64,000 bases of DNA from Acipenser ruthenus. Lineage: Eukaryota > Chordata > Actinopteri > Acipenseriformes > Acipenseridae. A program made the position numbers and the translations under genes. Shown here piece by piece: positions 1 through 12,278 of this stretch. The notes beneath the pieces were generated by a model, which did no database searches, was not told the origin of the DNA, and saw only the letters and a list, made by a program, of their open reading frames with translations. Numbering within the stretch: the first letter of the stretch is position 1; each line of letters opens with the position of its first letter. Where the stretch lies: positions 20,312,997 to 20,376,996 of the forward strand of contig NC_081214.1 of assembly GCF_902713425.1 (NCBI RefSeq), in the 5' to 3' direction.

Positions 1-1040
1 GGTAAAGACAGATTTAGAAAACACTGATAATAACTCAATATAGGAGCAACCCTGAAGGATTACAAACACCATATAATAAAAGGCAAAGAAAAAAAAAAAC
101 ACTTTTGAAGCTGCTAACATTTTAATGACAATGTATATTTTTCTAAAATAAGTCACTGCAGCTTAAACCCTTTGGGGAATGTAAACAGACTAGACAGTCT
201 AAACAGTGGATGAAGGGACCCTAGTAAACCAGCATCAAAGAATAATACATGTTGGTATAAACTTCAGCATTAGGTGTGGAACAAAACAGCTGTGATCCAT
301 GATCTGGTGTGAGAGCCTCTATTTTATATGCTGCTCCAGAGTTACAATTATTATGTGCCTCCTGCCCCTTTACTAACCACCCAGTCACTGTACACACCCA
401 AACCCCACCCTTCTGTGAATACCGGGTTTAGTGCCAGTGCTTAAAAGACATTTATATGTGTGGCTATTTGTCATTTCTTGAGAGCCTCATACTGTATATG
501 CAGACACTAGAAGGAAACACTTGATGTAGCGGTGTAAATAGTATACTACTCTGTAATATGCATTCTCCTGCAGTCTTACTACCCCAGCTTTAAAGAGGTT
601 ACAGTTAGTGAAATCATTCCATATATCTGCACACCCTTCATATTAATCAATGTAATCTTACACAGCATGTGTTAGTGCTCGCTGTATCGATGTTTTTATA
701 GCAAACTTGTGTAGTACCCCCAGTATATTCAGTGAATGTGCTGAAGAAGATAGGCACATACTCAATTGGATAGCTCAGGTGGGGTTTACACTTGTTTTTT
801 TTATATATATATATAAGTTAGATGACTAACTTAACAACGTATAGTCCTAATTTGAATACAAGGCAAATGCACATTTCCTAATAGGACAGCACATTGTAAT
901 GCTGTACTATTTGAACATCTCTTGCAAAATGCTTTTTTGTGCAAGTCATCTGGCCAGCAATATTTTGCACACCATATTAAACAAGTTCTGACACATGGCA
1001 ATGACGTAATGATTCTTAAGGCTGGTGTTTCTTTTAGGTT
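1..1040. other. Non-coding stretch, no gene seen
   Basis: No credible exon or recognisable repeat was seen. The sequence is A+T-rich with a short TA run near 802-816. The open frames here are short and lack family signatures. It probably lies downstream of the minus-strand HMGN gene. Confidence 0.5.
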
Positions 1041-1049
1041 GACGCATGT

Positions 1050-2506
1050 TTTAATTCTCCTCGACCTCTCTGCTGCCTTTGACACTGTTGATCACTCTAT
1101 TCTACTATCATCTCTTGCTGACCTGGGGATCTCTGGCACTGCTCTGGCCTGGTTCTCCTCCTACCTCTCCAACCGCACTTACCAGGTAACCTGGCGTGGA
1201 GCAACCTCCACACCTCACCCTCTCTTAACTGGAGTCCCCCAAGGGTCAGTCTTGGGTCCTCTCCTGTTCTCTCTCTACACCTGCTCCCTGGGCCCCCTCA
1301 TTGTATCCTATGGTTTCTCATACCATTTCTATGCTGATGATGCTCAGATTTTCCTCTCCTTCCCCACCTCTGACTCCACCATCTCCTCCCGTATCTCTAC
1401 CTGTCTGTCTGCTATTTCCTCCTGGATGCACTCGCATCACCTCAAACTCAACCTCTAAATCTGACCTCCTTTTCTTTCCCTCCTCCTCCCCCTCCTCTGA
1501 TCTCTCTATCTCTGTTCCTCTGGAATCTACCACACTCTCTCCCTCTTCCTCCGCTAAGAACCTTGGAGTCACCCTGGACCCCTGCCTCTCTTATTCCCAG
1601 CACATCTCCACTGTGGCACGCACTTGCCGATTCTTCCTGAGCAACATCCGAAGAATCCGACCCTTCCTCACCAACTATGCTACCCAGCTCCTGGTCCAGG
1701 CCCTGGTACTCTCCTGCCTAGACTACTGCAACTCCCTCCTGGCTGGCCTCCCTGCGTCCGCCACCCGTCCGCTCCAGCTCATCCAGAACTCTGCTGCTCG
1801 CCTGGTGTTCTCTCTGCCTCGCTTCGCCCACGCTACTCCACTACTCCACTCGCTCCACTGGCTCCTGATCACCGCTCGCATCCAGTTCAAGACTCTTGTA
1901 CTAGCCTACAGATGCCTTGACCAGACTGCACCCAGCTACCTCCAGACCCTCATCTCTCCCTACACCCCCACTCGACCTCTCCGCTCCGCCTGCACTAGAA
2001 GACTGGCTCTACCTCCGCTACGCTCCCCTGCCTCCAGAGCCCGCTCCTTCTCCACCCTTGCTCCGCAGTGGTGGAATGACCTTCCTACAGATGTCAGGAC
2101 TGCCCAGTCCCTGACCACATTCCGGCGCCTCCTTAAGACTCACCTCTTCAAACAGCACCTGTAGAACTCCTCTGTTTGTATCCTGGGACACTATCACCCT
2201 TCATTTAAATGTGCTTTATTTTGCTCTTATCTGCCCCCTATTTTACTGCATTTAATCCTGTACTTCAGAATACTGTAATCTGCCAAGTGTTTAACCTGTA
2301 GTATTTTGTATTTAATCATATCCTGATGTAACTATCACTATTATCTGCTGTATTATTGAATTGTGGTTTGTCACACTTGAACAAAAGTTATTGTATTTCT
2401 TGCTCTTATTGTATTACTTGTATTGTAACACTTGAAATGTATTTGCTTACGATTGTAAGTCGCCCTGGATAAGGGCGTCTGCTAAGAAATAAATAATAAT
2501 AATAAT
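1050..2506 (+). mobile_element. L2-clade LINE, 5'-truncated, reverse transcriptase 3' half
   Basis: The translation shows the C-terminal half of a non-LTR reverse transcriptase. It opens with [13 protein letters not shown], continues with [13 protein letters not shown] and the catalytic FYADDAQ block, and ends in the conserved tail (SLHWLL, YLQTLISPYTP, PQWWNDLP, TFRRLLKTHLF) with a stop at 2162-2164. A ~340-base 3' UTR follows, ending in the L2-type tail at 2461-2506 (CGCCCTGGATAAGGGCGTCT, then AATAAATAATAATAAT). The frame shifts near 1450, where the first frame ends after LKLNL and the next frame resumes, so this copy is dead. The 5' end is truncated inside the RT domain, typical of incomplete reverse transcription. 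A second copy lies at 43394-43937. Confidence 0.9.
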
Positions 2507-3090
2507 GTTTTCTCAATGTTCTATTTCGGCAGGATAACCTGTTCTTGGACTGGAGGATATTAGGCATTAATAAACACTAATGCAATTTGTTTTTTGAGGA
2601 TCCTCTGACTACGTATGTGACATTCACTAGCTCTGGAGTACACAAAGGTGAGGCTAGCAGAGCTCAACAGCCACTGTCACGATTTAAATGGTATAGGGAA
2701 TGCTGTTCAGTATTGACACTAAGGATACGCTAGACAAACTCAGCTCAAAGCCAGGCAGCATTAGAAAAAAAAAAAGAGAACTCTGAATGACTACAAACCA
2801 TAAAACAGCACAGGAAATGTCAAACAAGCAATACAATTTATACGAAAATATTTAGGCTGAACTGACATGTAGCCAGCTTCAGCTCCTCACCTGAAGCCCT
2901 TTGTGATCTGAAACGATATTTTATGCAATTTAAAAAGGGATCGTCAAAAATTTATATATTATATATATATATATATGTGTGAACTACACATATTATGCTC
3001 TAAAAGGTAATTTCCCTACTAACACCTCACAAAAAGTAAACACTCAAAACAAGCAATGGTCTTCGAGGAGTGTTTTTCTCTTTTTAAATT
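2507..3090. other. Non-coding spacer with a TA dinucleotide run
   Basis: This A+T-rich spacer between the L2 LINE and the 3' end of the first HMGN gene holds a TA run at about 2952-2976. No exon was recognised. Confidence 0.5.
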
Positions 3091-3094
3091 TGTT

Positions 3095-3100
3095 TTTATT
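3095..3100 (-). terminator. Candidate poly(A) signal of HMGN copy A
   Basis: The minus strand reads AATAAA here, about 710 bases past the stop codon. The surrounding sequence (TTTTTATTAAGAT on plus) is repeated at the matching place in copy B (17244-17249), which supports it as the conserved end of the transcript. Confidence 0.5.
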
Positions 3101-3813
3101 AAGATATTATTAAGATCTATCCAGCAAAACGTTTAAAAGAAATTGGGTACACGCATCCATCTGCCCATTCAAAGAGATGTTGGTTTTCATTAAACTTATT
3201 TTACATGATTTTCTTCTTAATTGTATAAAAATCAATAAAATTAACCCCACAAACCTAGTATTTTCACACTTTACAATATCACTAAAATATTGATTTTTTT
3301 CAAATTTTTATAAAGCCATCCCCCAAATAACTGGAATGTTTCACTGTATTATTTTTTATACCTATTTTTTTTTCCAGGCCTCCCTGGAAAAAAAAAAAAC
3401 AAAAAACAAAAACAACAAGCAAACCAACCCAAAATAAAATGTGATATGGAGAAAATTAAAACAGTTGCTGGGTAGAACTGCACACATGAAAAGGGGACAC
3501 AAAGACCAAAAGTTAAAATCTACCACAAACTTCCCTCTTAGGTATCATACAAACTATTACAACCACAGTTTAAAATTTAAGGGTTTCCTGTCCTCGCTGA
3601 TGTGTATGTTTTTCTTGTTGTCACGGTTTCAGTCCTTCCTCTTGGAATTTCTTCTTAACCCCACGCAACCAAGATGTTTGGCGCTCCTTTCTGAAATTCA
3701 TGCTTTAAAAAAAACTTTTATTTATAAAAAAGTTGATAAAAATATTCCTCTGTTAACAATACTTCATGGAGGTACAGATACTGGACAACAGAGATGGGAG
3801 GGCAGACAGCATG
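3101..3813 (-). other. 3' UTR of HMGN copy A
   Basis: This region is non-coding but clearly homologous to 17250-17884 downstream of copy B. Shared blocks include the stretch around 3720-3800 (matching 17789-17865), a block with ACAACCACA near 3559, and GTTTAAAAGA near 3130. Such conservation in a UTR shows recent duplication, functional constraint, or both. A poly-A/AAC-rich run lies at 3388-3420. Confidence 0.65.
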
Positions 3814-6800
3814 TTACTCTGGGTGGGCTTCTTTCTCTTCAGAGGCCTTAACGGACTCTTCCTGCGAAATGGAACAAGACATGAGTAGATTCTCTGACAA
3901 AAACCACAGCATTGAGCAACTACTAACAGTTAAAGACCTGTTATATATCAATCAATAATGCACATATACATGCGTCTTATGGCCCTAGTCACAAAACTAT
4001 AGAGTAGCTTAAAATTCAATTTTCTTCCTTTTTGCTTCAATTTTTATGATGCTTACACATTCAGAGTTGTTCTTTTTGCACTTACTCAAACACTGTGTTT
4101 CAAAAGTGAACTTCCGTTCACTAGACACTGTACACGTAGGTCCCAAATGTGCAGTTTCAAAAGAACACACAATACCGCAGACGTGTATTTTCAATTTAAA
4201 ACAGGACATCTGGTACTACATACACGGAAAGAAAGGTCTTGATTGCCTTCGCTTTCAGGAAATCTTTTGCACTTCCTTTTCCTGGGTCATTTCATTTTTT
4301 GTAGTGTCTTTGGGGTCAAAGCATCTTACTGGCTGCAAAGCATGTCACTCATTAGGGTAGGCAGCGGGATGGTTATTGACAGGGAAGGCGACACCGATGG
4401 GGTGGGGACAATTTCACTCTCCAGGTGCAATGACAATGAAAGTAAGTCAGGCTTGCAAACAGAATACTTTGTGTAGTACCAGCTATCAAGTTTTAAAATG
4501 AAAATACATGTTGGCTACTTTAAAAACTACAAAAGTGAGACCTAATTAATGAATGGAGGTGTATGGCATTAGAAATGTATGGCATTACAGTCTAACTTCA
4601 CTATAACGAACCCCCTTTAACGATCCAAGCAGCAAGAACTGTTTTTTTTTCAATGGAAATTAGCCCTATTAGAACGATCACTTTTACAAAATCTACCCGG
4701 ATAAAACGATCTCGATAGTGACTGACACTGAACTTTCTCCAGTGTGGATGTTTTATTCTCTCAGTGAAAACAAAGCCCTTGGTAGGCGAATTCGAAGATA
4801 AGGCTGATTCACAGATAACCTATTATAGTGCGAATCACGTGTGACGTATGCATCTTCACACAAACTGTAATTGCTGTATACATATTTCTTAAATATACAG
4901 TTTAAATGTTGATCAGTGTTGTCTTGAAAGAGCTACTGAATACTGTATAAAGATGTTCAATTCAATCTGGGCATTTCTTCATTCTTCTGATACAGCAAAT
5001 TGCCAAACCCCATTACAGTGAACAACCTGATATAACGAACATTTCTCCAGGTCCCAGGGGGGTTCGTTATAATGAAGTTAGACTGTATTTTGCTACTACC
5101 ATCACTTTAAGGTGCTTTGGCCATGTTCAGCAGCAGTTCGAATTGCCTTCCACAGACATATGTAGTGTAGGCTACATCAGACAGGTCTTTATTTAATAAG
5201 TGCAGCACCATCTAGCAATGCTGTGTATCGCCAGTAAAACAACAGGAGACAAACTGGCAGATGATGATGCTAAAAAGCCCCTTTGGCTAATTCATGTATC
5301 TATATGGCAGGCAACTAGCAATGAAGAGCAAGGTGGACCCAGGTGAAATCACCTCCACACAGACTTAAGAAAATGCAATGGCAATAGAAACAAGCAACTA
5401 AGGTACTGGCAAGAAACGTTATAATTACTTCAATAAAGACTTGCACAACTAATGCAACATTAAAATGCTATTGTAATAAACCTTTTTCCTTGTTATAAAT
5501 CACCGAAACCTTAATACACATATATGTTTAAAAATAGATCCATAAAATAGTGTGACACAGCAATTATTTCTAAAGGTAAATCTGAAAGAACGTTTGATGA
5601 ACGTCTACACCGCTGGGATGAGCCACAGCTGGATTTGCTTAGAGGATTTTACAGTACACAGCAATCTATCTGGATGGTAGTCAATTTATAATTTGAGTTA
5701 GTAGTAAAAAAAAAAACTAATAACCATATTCAAATAAGTTAATAGTTTTCTTACCTCTCCAACAGCTGACCATTTTGTTTACCAGACTTTCACTTTAGTT
5801 CAGGCAAAGAAAGTATTTCCTGTCCCAACATTAGAGGTTCACCTCTTGCCTTACAGATAAAAGACCCCCCCCCCAACCCTACACTAGCATTCTGGGTCAG
5901 TTGGGGTACAATACATCCCCACAGGAAGTCAATGAGCAAAGCAACCCAAGTACTTCCAGAAAATGTAATAGTGCTATGGCTTATAATGAGCTTCACCCCA
6001 GTCAGTCTGTAAAAACCAAAATATCAACAGCGAAAAAAAAATGTTATGTGAGGACAACCGCTGGGACCCATGGTGTAGTCCCAGAATGTGGCTGCCCATT
6101 GTTGTTTTCACCTGCCAAGTCTATCTGTGTTTATAGATATACTGAATACATAATATATTGCGGTATACTGTATGTAGTCTGTTTGTATGTCCATCCAGTT
6201 CAGAATATGGGGTACTTGGAGACACACCCTGTTTGCCTGTTTCTCTGTCCAGTGTCACACCAAGTTTTTACAGTAGTGCTACAAAAAATATTTTATTAGT
6301 TGGAGCAAGCTCTCCACAGGTGAGGGTCATTGGTGTTGATTGGGCTAATTTACCATTCCATGTGAAACAAGTGAAGAAACAGCTGCTTAGATTTTTGTAG
6401 ATTGCTGCTCTGCAGTCTAAGAAAAGCAGCAATCACAAATCCAAGCATCTGTGTCTTCACTTGTTATACTCTGAATGGTAAATGAGCTCAATCAACACTA
6501 ATTACCCTCATCTGACATCAGCACTGGATTTCTGTGGAGATCTCAATAATCAAGTCATGGGTTTGTGCCTCTTTAATTGTGATTACCCTTGATCTGGACA
6601 TGCTTTAGCACAACCCATTGATAGTATTAGTTAAAATTGCATGACCACATGTGCATACACTGGATAAAGGCCATGGTGATCTACAATGTATGTCCATCCT
6701 ATATATCTTGTGGGGAGGAGGCTGTCCAGCCCTGTCTGACCACACCCACCCAGGCTCCTCCCCCTCTACACTGTACCTCGTTGGTTTTGGTGTCTCCATT

Positions 6801-9800
6801 CTCAGAGTGGTTTTCCTCCTTTGTATCCTCCTGCTTGGTCTCACCTTTCACACCCTTTTTTCCTTTCACCGCTGCCTTCTTGTCTTCCTTTTTATCGTTC
6901 ACAGCCTTTTCTTTCTGCAGGGGATACACTCTGTTAAGCGCTGAAAAATTTAAAAAAATAAATAAAATCCTGCACTCGCCCCTCCAGCTAGGGAAGAGAC
7001 GCAAAGTCTTACTGGTAAACTGGGCCTCATTTATTATTCTTATCTTGGAGCAGGGGTGTGCAAACTCAGATCCGGGGCAAAATGTTCCCCTCAAGACTTA
7101 TGAATCAGACCTCTGATTTTTCAGCTGACCTCAGATATAAATGGCAGCCAGTGCACACTGTGCTAAACTGACACAAATGATGTATGCTGTGTCTGGCTGG
7201 TCCAGTGAGATAAGCCACAGAACCAGCTCAGTTTCAGGCCTGTGGATAAAGACACCACAGTCTTAAAGCTTGTAGGACAGGATTTCGATGTTCTTTCATA
7301 TTACCAATACCAAATTACATAAACATCAATAAACTTAAATTAATCAACCCCATTTTCTTGTTTAACTCTTGATGGTTGATTAACAATACTCTACAGCAGG
7401 GGTCTCCAACCCTGGTCCTGGTGAGCTACTGTGGCTGCTGGTTTTCTTTTCAACTAATCGCTCAGTTACTTAATTGAACCAATTATTGGCTTAATTAGTC
7501 AAGATGAACAGGTGTTCCAGATCTTTAGCCACTGATGATATAAAGACACCTATAAAACCTGCTGGATAGGGGCTCTCCGGGACCAGGGTTGGAGACCCCT
7601 GTTCTACAGTAAGGTTAACATATTTTTTTTGTTTGTTTAGTAACTACCTTTCATTGGCATAACAACTTTATAATATATAGTTATAAATAGTTTTGCAGAC
7701 TATTTTCCTGCCACCATACCATTGATACTGTTATTGTGAGTGGGAATTAGGGTCCCACCCAAAGGCCTACTGTTTATGCTACGCAGGAAGTCTGAATACT
7801 GCTGCACAGGAAGTTAATCTATTGTGTGGTGGCAGGAGAAACTTGCAAGGAAGTAATTTTTTGAAAAATAAACAGAAAAAGGGGCTTGCTAGACAGTTGG
7901 CAGGTCTGTTGATTCTGCATAGTCACTTTACCTTTGCTGCTGTCTTTTTGGGTTTTGGATCCGGTTTCGGTGCTGTTGGTTTCTAAATTTGAAAAACCAA
8001 AAAAAAAACATATTTTATCAACATTATATATTATAAAATAATGTTTAAGGCAGAAGGAAACAACATACTTACAGCCGATAACCTTGCCGACCTCCTCTGT
8101 GGCTACGTAAAGAAAACAAAATAAGTTAGTGATGTGCAATAAATAAATAACACATCGGGGTCAACTCAACTGATTCTAAAGCTGTCGAATCCAAATACTG
8201 ACCTTTAAACCATTAAATAAGGAGCTTGTACATGTTTCATAAAGAGACTCTTATTCAAGATGTTTTATTTGGATACCCGGTTACAGAAACAGCCCTATTT
8301 GAATAGATCCCATTATCGTACCACAATCGGGTGTAGAAAGGTAGTGTACCTCCTTCATTTCCATCTGGCCATTCAAATTTTGTGATTTATCAGACGCTAC
8401 AATTCAGTCCTTGTTTCTGCCCGTTCTTGAATTTGAAACAGTGGTCTTCACCCTGGTTTTTGGCACACGTTTTGTAGATGTAGTATTGTATATTCTGTTA
8501 CTGAGTCTGAGCTTTATGCAACAACAGACGCAAACAATGGTTAATAGAAGTGATGCACGTTGTGTCCAACAAGCCTAGGATTGTTCTGTGTCCCACCCAC
8601 CCCCAGGGCTGAATGCTCATTGGAGAATGATGTCATAATCTGTTGCCATCACACCACTGAGATTCCACTTCATACTGGAGTGCTCGGCCTAGTTTTAAAA
8701 TGAGGCTTAATGAAGCGGTATTGTACACACTTAAAACAGTGTTGTGGTAAGTACGTGTTACACAAGGATTTGGAAATAGACAAAAAGGAGGGCCGTATGT
8801 ATTGCAATTTGCACAAACATTACACCAGCTGACAGTTTCAATGCTTAGTCATGTCTCTAGGAAAAGGGAGGTCAGGAGTAGCTGCTGGCCCCCCTCGTCC
8901 GCTAATGTCTGTCAGTGACGGAGGGTTCTCTTCAAAAGTAAACCCTAGCCTTTACTCTGAGCACAGAAACCAGGATGAGAACACAGTTACAAATTAAACG
9001 GAGACAGACTTAGGACAGAGGGGACATGTTTTTACAAAGAGTGGTTTGTGTTTTGGAATAGGATACCAAGCCACATTCTTGATGCTGGACCATTGTGACT
9101 CAACTGGACAATGATTTGGGATCAATCAGCTACTAGGAACTGGACAAGCATTAAAAGCCTCCTCTTATGAGGGGCAACTGAAGGACTGCCCACTTACAGA
9201 CGTATGTGCTTCACGTCAATAGGTGATTTTAATTTGTTAACACCTGTACTCAAGCACCACCGTACAATCTTCAGATTAAAACATGAATGACCACATGCTT
9301 TTATTTTTATTTAAAAAAATAGGATGTTCGCAGTTCTTACGTCCTTCAGGATGGCATGACAACCAAACAAAACAAAACCTACCTCCTCCTTGGCATCACC
9401 CTCTACAGCTACAGCCTGTAGGAAAAAAAGAGAAACATTTTATTCAGAACAGCTGAACAAACTGGATTTCGGGAAGAACAGACTGATGTAACCCCAAGAT
9501 GAGATCACGAGAGGATCAATAAAAACAAGCACTCTTCAGGACTGGGAGGCTACAGCTGGTTAGTCCTACTCTTGAAACAAAGTCTAGACAGACACAGGGC
9601 TTACTATTGCAATACTGGCACGACGCAGAATGATGGAAGGCTCTGTACAAATACAAAACTAATAACTTAACAGCTGTTCTTCAAATAAAAAAACAAAGTT
9701 AGATTAGGTGACAGTATTAAAAAGTGAGAATATTACTGGTATCTTAACTAATGTATTTGTGTTGTCTAGAGATTCGCTTTGTATAATTTTCTGTTTTATT

Positions 9801-11683
9801 TATCATATCCAGGTGGCATTTTTAATGAAGTTTAAAGCATCTCTGGAGCTTTCAGGATCATGTCCAACCTCCTAGTACATCAGGTATAATGGAGTGTAAC
9901 CAGAAACCTGTCCCCCTGCAACACTTCCTCTAGTGGATGGTAGTTATACCAGTAAGAAATATAGCAGGTGAAGCACAGAAGAAATGTGGCAGTTTTGAAA
10001 CAAGACAGGGTGCAGAGTTAGTATGAGTTTCTAACCACGCTTAGCAGTCATAATACTAATAAAAAAAAAAACATTCTGGGTTGTTCCAGTACCCCTTGTT
10101 GCATTTTAATATCTGCAGAAGTCTGTTGTGATTTGAGGTTTTGGAAGAGCTGCAGAAACATGCTCTGCTGTACATTGTTACACACTAACCTTTCTGCTCA
10201 AATCAAGCTAGAGAGAAATAAAGAAATTAAATGGCCAAAGCAAGTTCAACAGAGTAGCATGATGACATGGGGATAATATAAATTCTGCAAACCAGTAACT
10301 CAAGATTTGCTTTCAAATCTGTCAATTTGATTTACACGTGTATTGGCCCATAATTTTGAATTTAGTGCAAAGTTTGCCCCAATGTATTTAGAAAAATAAT
10401 TACATAATTTTAACGTTAATAAACTATATAGGCTATACAACTTTTTGCCTATTTTCCCCTTTACTTCGTCTTCACTACAGCTCATTCATTACAATGTTGT
10501 AAATTTCATTACAATTTCTATTTGAATGCTGGTGTGCAAGTAGATTTTTTTTTCTTTGATAGTTTGGATAACAATGTATTTTGTAAATTAATATATTTAC
10601 AGTAAAGACGACCGTTGTCATACATTTATCAAGGCAAATACATTGTACTAACATTCTGTTTTTTCTTAATAGAACTGTTCATTTTGGAGGCTGTAAATAA
10701 AACGACTGCTCTGGTGCAAAAAAAAACAGCACAGATTTGCCGTTTAAATAATTAACAAAGACTACAGATCCCACAATGCTGCAGAAGCATCCGTTTGCAT
10801 TGATATCCACAAGCACATGATCAACCGAAGCAACACGACAGCAGAGTGGGCACCTAACAGAAACAATCTCGTAGGTACAGTCGTACGATTGTTGCATTGT
10901 ACAGGTAGACAGCTATGTATAAAGTTTATGAAACTGTAGATAATTATAACAGAAAAAAATGGCAGTGAGCCCCGTCCCTTCCGCCAAAGAGTGTAAAACA
11001 AAACTGCTATTTGTGGCTCTGAGGTATTATTGAGATAGCCGTGATGTTTATCCTTACGCCCCCTGCTGGGTTGAAATGGTTAAAGCGTCACCATCTGGCA
11101 CCATAGTACAAGTTCAAAAAGGGGGAGACGACAATGGAGGGAAAGCGAAAAATACAGAAAAACTAAGTCAAATGCAACAAATACATAACATAATAATAAG
11201 TACAATCCATAAAACAGCTCTTATTGCGCGGTTTATTCCGCCTGTAAAGATAGATATTTTCAGTAGAACTCCGATTAGACCTTCCTTTTACTGATGTCCT
11301 TGCAGTCTTTATATAAATCTCCTCTGGGGCGCTATGGCTGCTGTTTGTAATCCAGCATGGAGACACATAATCGGCAACCGTCGCTTCCTCTTTATGCAGA
11401 GACAGAACAGCAGAAATCTGAGTGAAGCACCGTGATCCCATACGTATTTTCTCGTACAAAACGTTTTCTTTTTTTAAATAAAAGACAAATAAGCACACAT
11501 ATGTACCTGTCCAACACTCGCAAATAACATTTGCATTATATATATATATAGTTTCACGAAACAGTCTCCTACTATAAAATATTTTAGTTTAAATGTATGC
11601 ATTACTGATTATTATAATTTTTTTTTTAGTGCAGGTAAGCAACTGGCAAAATTAGCGTATGTACGTACCTTTCTCTTCGGCAT
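3814..11683 (-). CDS. hmgn: HMGN-family nucleosome-binding protein, copy A (6 exons, 104 aa)
   Basis: HMGN proteins bind nucleosome core particles in the nucleus and loosen chromatin compaction. Minus-strand coding exons, in order: 11669-11683 (MPKRK), 9383-9415, 8073-8102 (PQRRSARLSA), 7932-7982 (KPTAPKPDPKPKK...), 6777-6914, 3814-3861. All junctions are GT-AG, and the 315 coding bases give 104 residues plus TAA. Landmarks are the invariant MPKRK start, the nucleosome-binding core RRSARLSA (residues 19-26), a Lys/Pro-rich stretch, a KAVNDKKEDKK segment, and an acidic tail ending KASEEKEAHPE. Six-exon structure and length match HMGN1/2/3; the tail is closest to HMGN1. Human HMGN5 is the syntenic neighbour of SH3BGRL, but no long acidic HMGN5 tail is present. 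Copy B at 17885-23539 is its tandem sister. The HMGN subtype is uncertain. Confidence 0.92.
4588..5085. mobile_element. pogo/Tigger-like MITE with TA target duplication
   Basis: A 498-base element sits in intron 5 of HMGN copy A. The left end reads CAGTCTAACTTCACTATAAC and the right end is its imperfect inverted repeat (GTTCGTTATAATGAAGTTAG then ACTG). TIRs are about 28 bases, and each end is flanked by TA (4586-4587 and 5086-5087). CAGT ends plus a TA duplication fit the Tc1/mariner-pogo (Tigger) group. No transposase frame is present, so it is non-autonomous. Confidence 0.8.
6309..6541. repeat. Foldback (long inverted repeat) element
   Basis: Arm 6317-6410 and arm 6424-6541 are imperfect reverse complements: TGTTGATTGGGCTAATTTAC on the left pairs with the complement of the right-arm stretch running through GAGCTCAATCAACA. 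They are separated by about 13 bases, so single-stranded copies would form a ~90-bp hairpin. The right arm has an extra ~22 bases near 6515. The outer ends are CTCCACAG and its complement CTGTGGAG. It lies in intron 5 of HMGN copy A, close to exon 5. No target duplication is clear. It is probably a MITE. Confidence 0.7.
7397..7601. mobile_element. hAT-type MITE, 205 bp
   Basis: The element begins CAGGGGTCTCCAACCCTGGT and ends with the exact complement, giving perfect ~22-base terminal inverted repeats. It is flanked by 8-base duplications, CTCTACAG (7389-7396) and TTCTACAG (7602-7609), with one mismatch. The 8-base TSD and CAGGG start are hallmarks of the hAT superfamily. It has no coding capacity and sits in intron 4 of HMGN copy A. 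Confidence 0.88.
8103..9382 (-). other. Intron 2 of HMGN copy A
   Basis: About 1.3 kb between the coding exons at 8073-8102 and 9383-9415. No repeat family or extra exon was recognised. Confidence 0.6.
10761..10782. promoter_or_regulatory. ZNF143/THAP11-like element in intron 1, HMGN copy A
   Basis: ACTACAGATCCCACAATGCT closely follows the known ZNF143/THAP11 consensus (ACTACAATTCCCAGCATGC). A related half (CATCCCACAATGCTTCGCG) occurs at the same relative position in copy B (22662-22680). Motif reading only; binding is not shown. Confidence 0.5.
11055..11069 (-). promoter_or_regulatory. CTCF-like motif in intron 1, HMGN copy A
   Basis: The minus strand reads CCAGCAGGGGGCG and fits the CTCF core CCASYAGRKGGCRSY at 13 of 15 positions. 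Copy B carries a weaker version in the same orientation at 22986-23000. This is an inference from motif and position. Confidence 0.45.
11333..11364. promoter_or_regulatory. Conserved intron-1 block with ATGGC core, HMGN copy A
   Basis: The block TATGGCTGCTG / GTTTGTAATCCAGCATGGAG aligns with 23234-23267 in copy B. A further relative (GTTTGTAATCCAACATGGCG) lies at 24017-24036, upstream of copy B. ATGGC cores resemble YY1 sites. It lies about 300 bases inside intron 1, measured from exon 1. Confidence 0.5.
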
Positions 11684-12240
11684 GTTTTTGTGCTTTTATC
11701 AAGTTAGAAATAAAGGGGGAATGATATTCTTGTGGATTAATTGCAGCTAAATTCTTCTTTTTTTTCTTTTTTCAAACACTAAACACACCAACACTCCAAC
11801 CAAACTGCTTGAATAAGGACTAGGGGGAAGCGCTCAACCTTGATTGAGACTCAAAAGAGCCAACCAGCTTTAAAATCGAAATCCCGTGGTGGCAATATTG
11901 AAATACACGCAGGTTTGGCTAAACTGGGTAGAAAGGGAAGGATAGCGGAGACACAACGAGAGAACAGCAAGGCGGGGAGTCGGGCGACAGTTTTTCATGG
12001 TGTTCTGGTATAGGCAAGGACAGCGAGAAAAAGGTTTCTTTAACAGGAACTGCTGCATACCTGGTTGCGTTACCCTATAAACACACACACATATGATTTC
12101 ATATTTATTTAGTTTGGAAGAGGGGCAAACATGCCAGCCCAACTATGGCGTGATAGGTGTCTGGCATTATAAGTCTGTGTTGATGCTGTGCCAAAATCAA
12201 ACCTTACCTGCAATCTTATTGGTTGGCCATTTAATTTAGC
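11684..12240 (-). promoter_or_regulatory. 5' UTR and promoter region of HMGN copy A
   Basis: Sequence upstream of the MPKRK exon. The stretch with ACACTCCAAC near 11790 and GCTTGAAT near 11808 matches the corresponding place upstream of copy B (ACACTCCAAC near 23651, GGTTGAAT near 23674), so the promoter duplicated with the gene. No TATA box was identified and the TSS is not defined. Confidence 0.45.
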
Positions 12241-12244
12241 GTTA

Positions 12245-12245
<1 letters not shown>

Positions 12246-12275
<30 letters not shown>
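12246..12275. repeat. Poly-A homopolymer, 30 bp
   Basis: An uninterrupted run of about 30 A. It could be the tail of a lost retroposon or simple expansion; no SINE body is recognisable on either side. Confidence 0.85.

Positions 12276-12278
<3 letters not shown>

Noticed and set aside
1318-1572. Minus-strand Glu-rich frame
   Set aside because: It is antisense to the L2 reverse transcriptase.
6637-7116. Overlapping plus-strand frames rich in Phe/Ser/Leu, and a similar set at 18344-18746
   Set aside because: They are antisense to the Lys/Glu-rich HMGN exon 5 in each copy. Their similarity to each other only reflects the HMGN duplication.
12246-12275. Poly-A run as the tail of a processed pseudogene
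   Set aside because: No gene-like sequence or target duplication is visible upstream on either strand.
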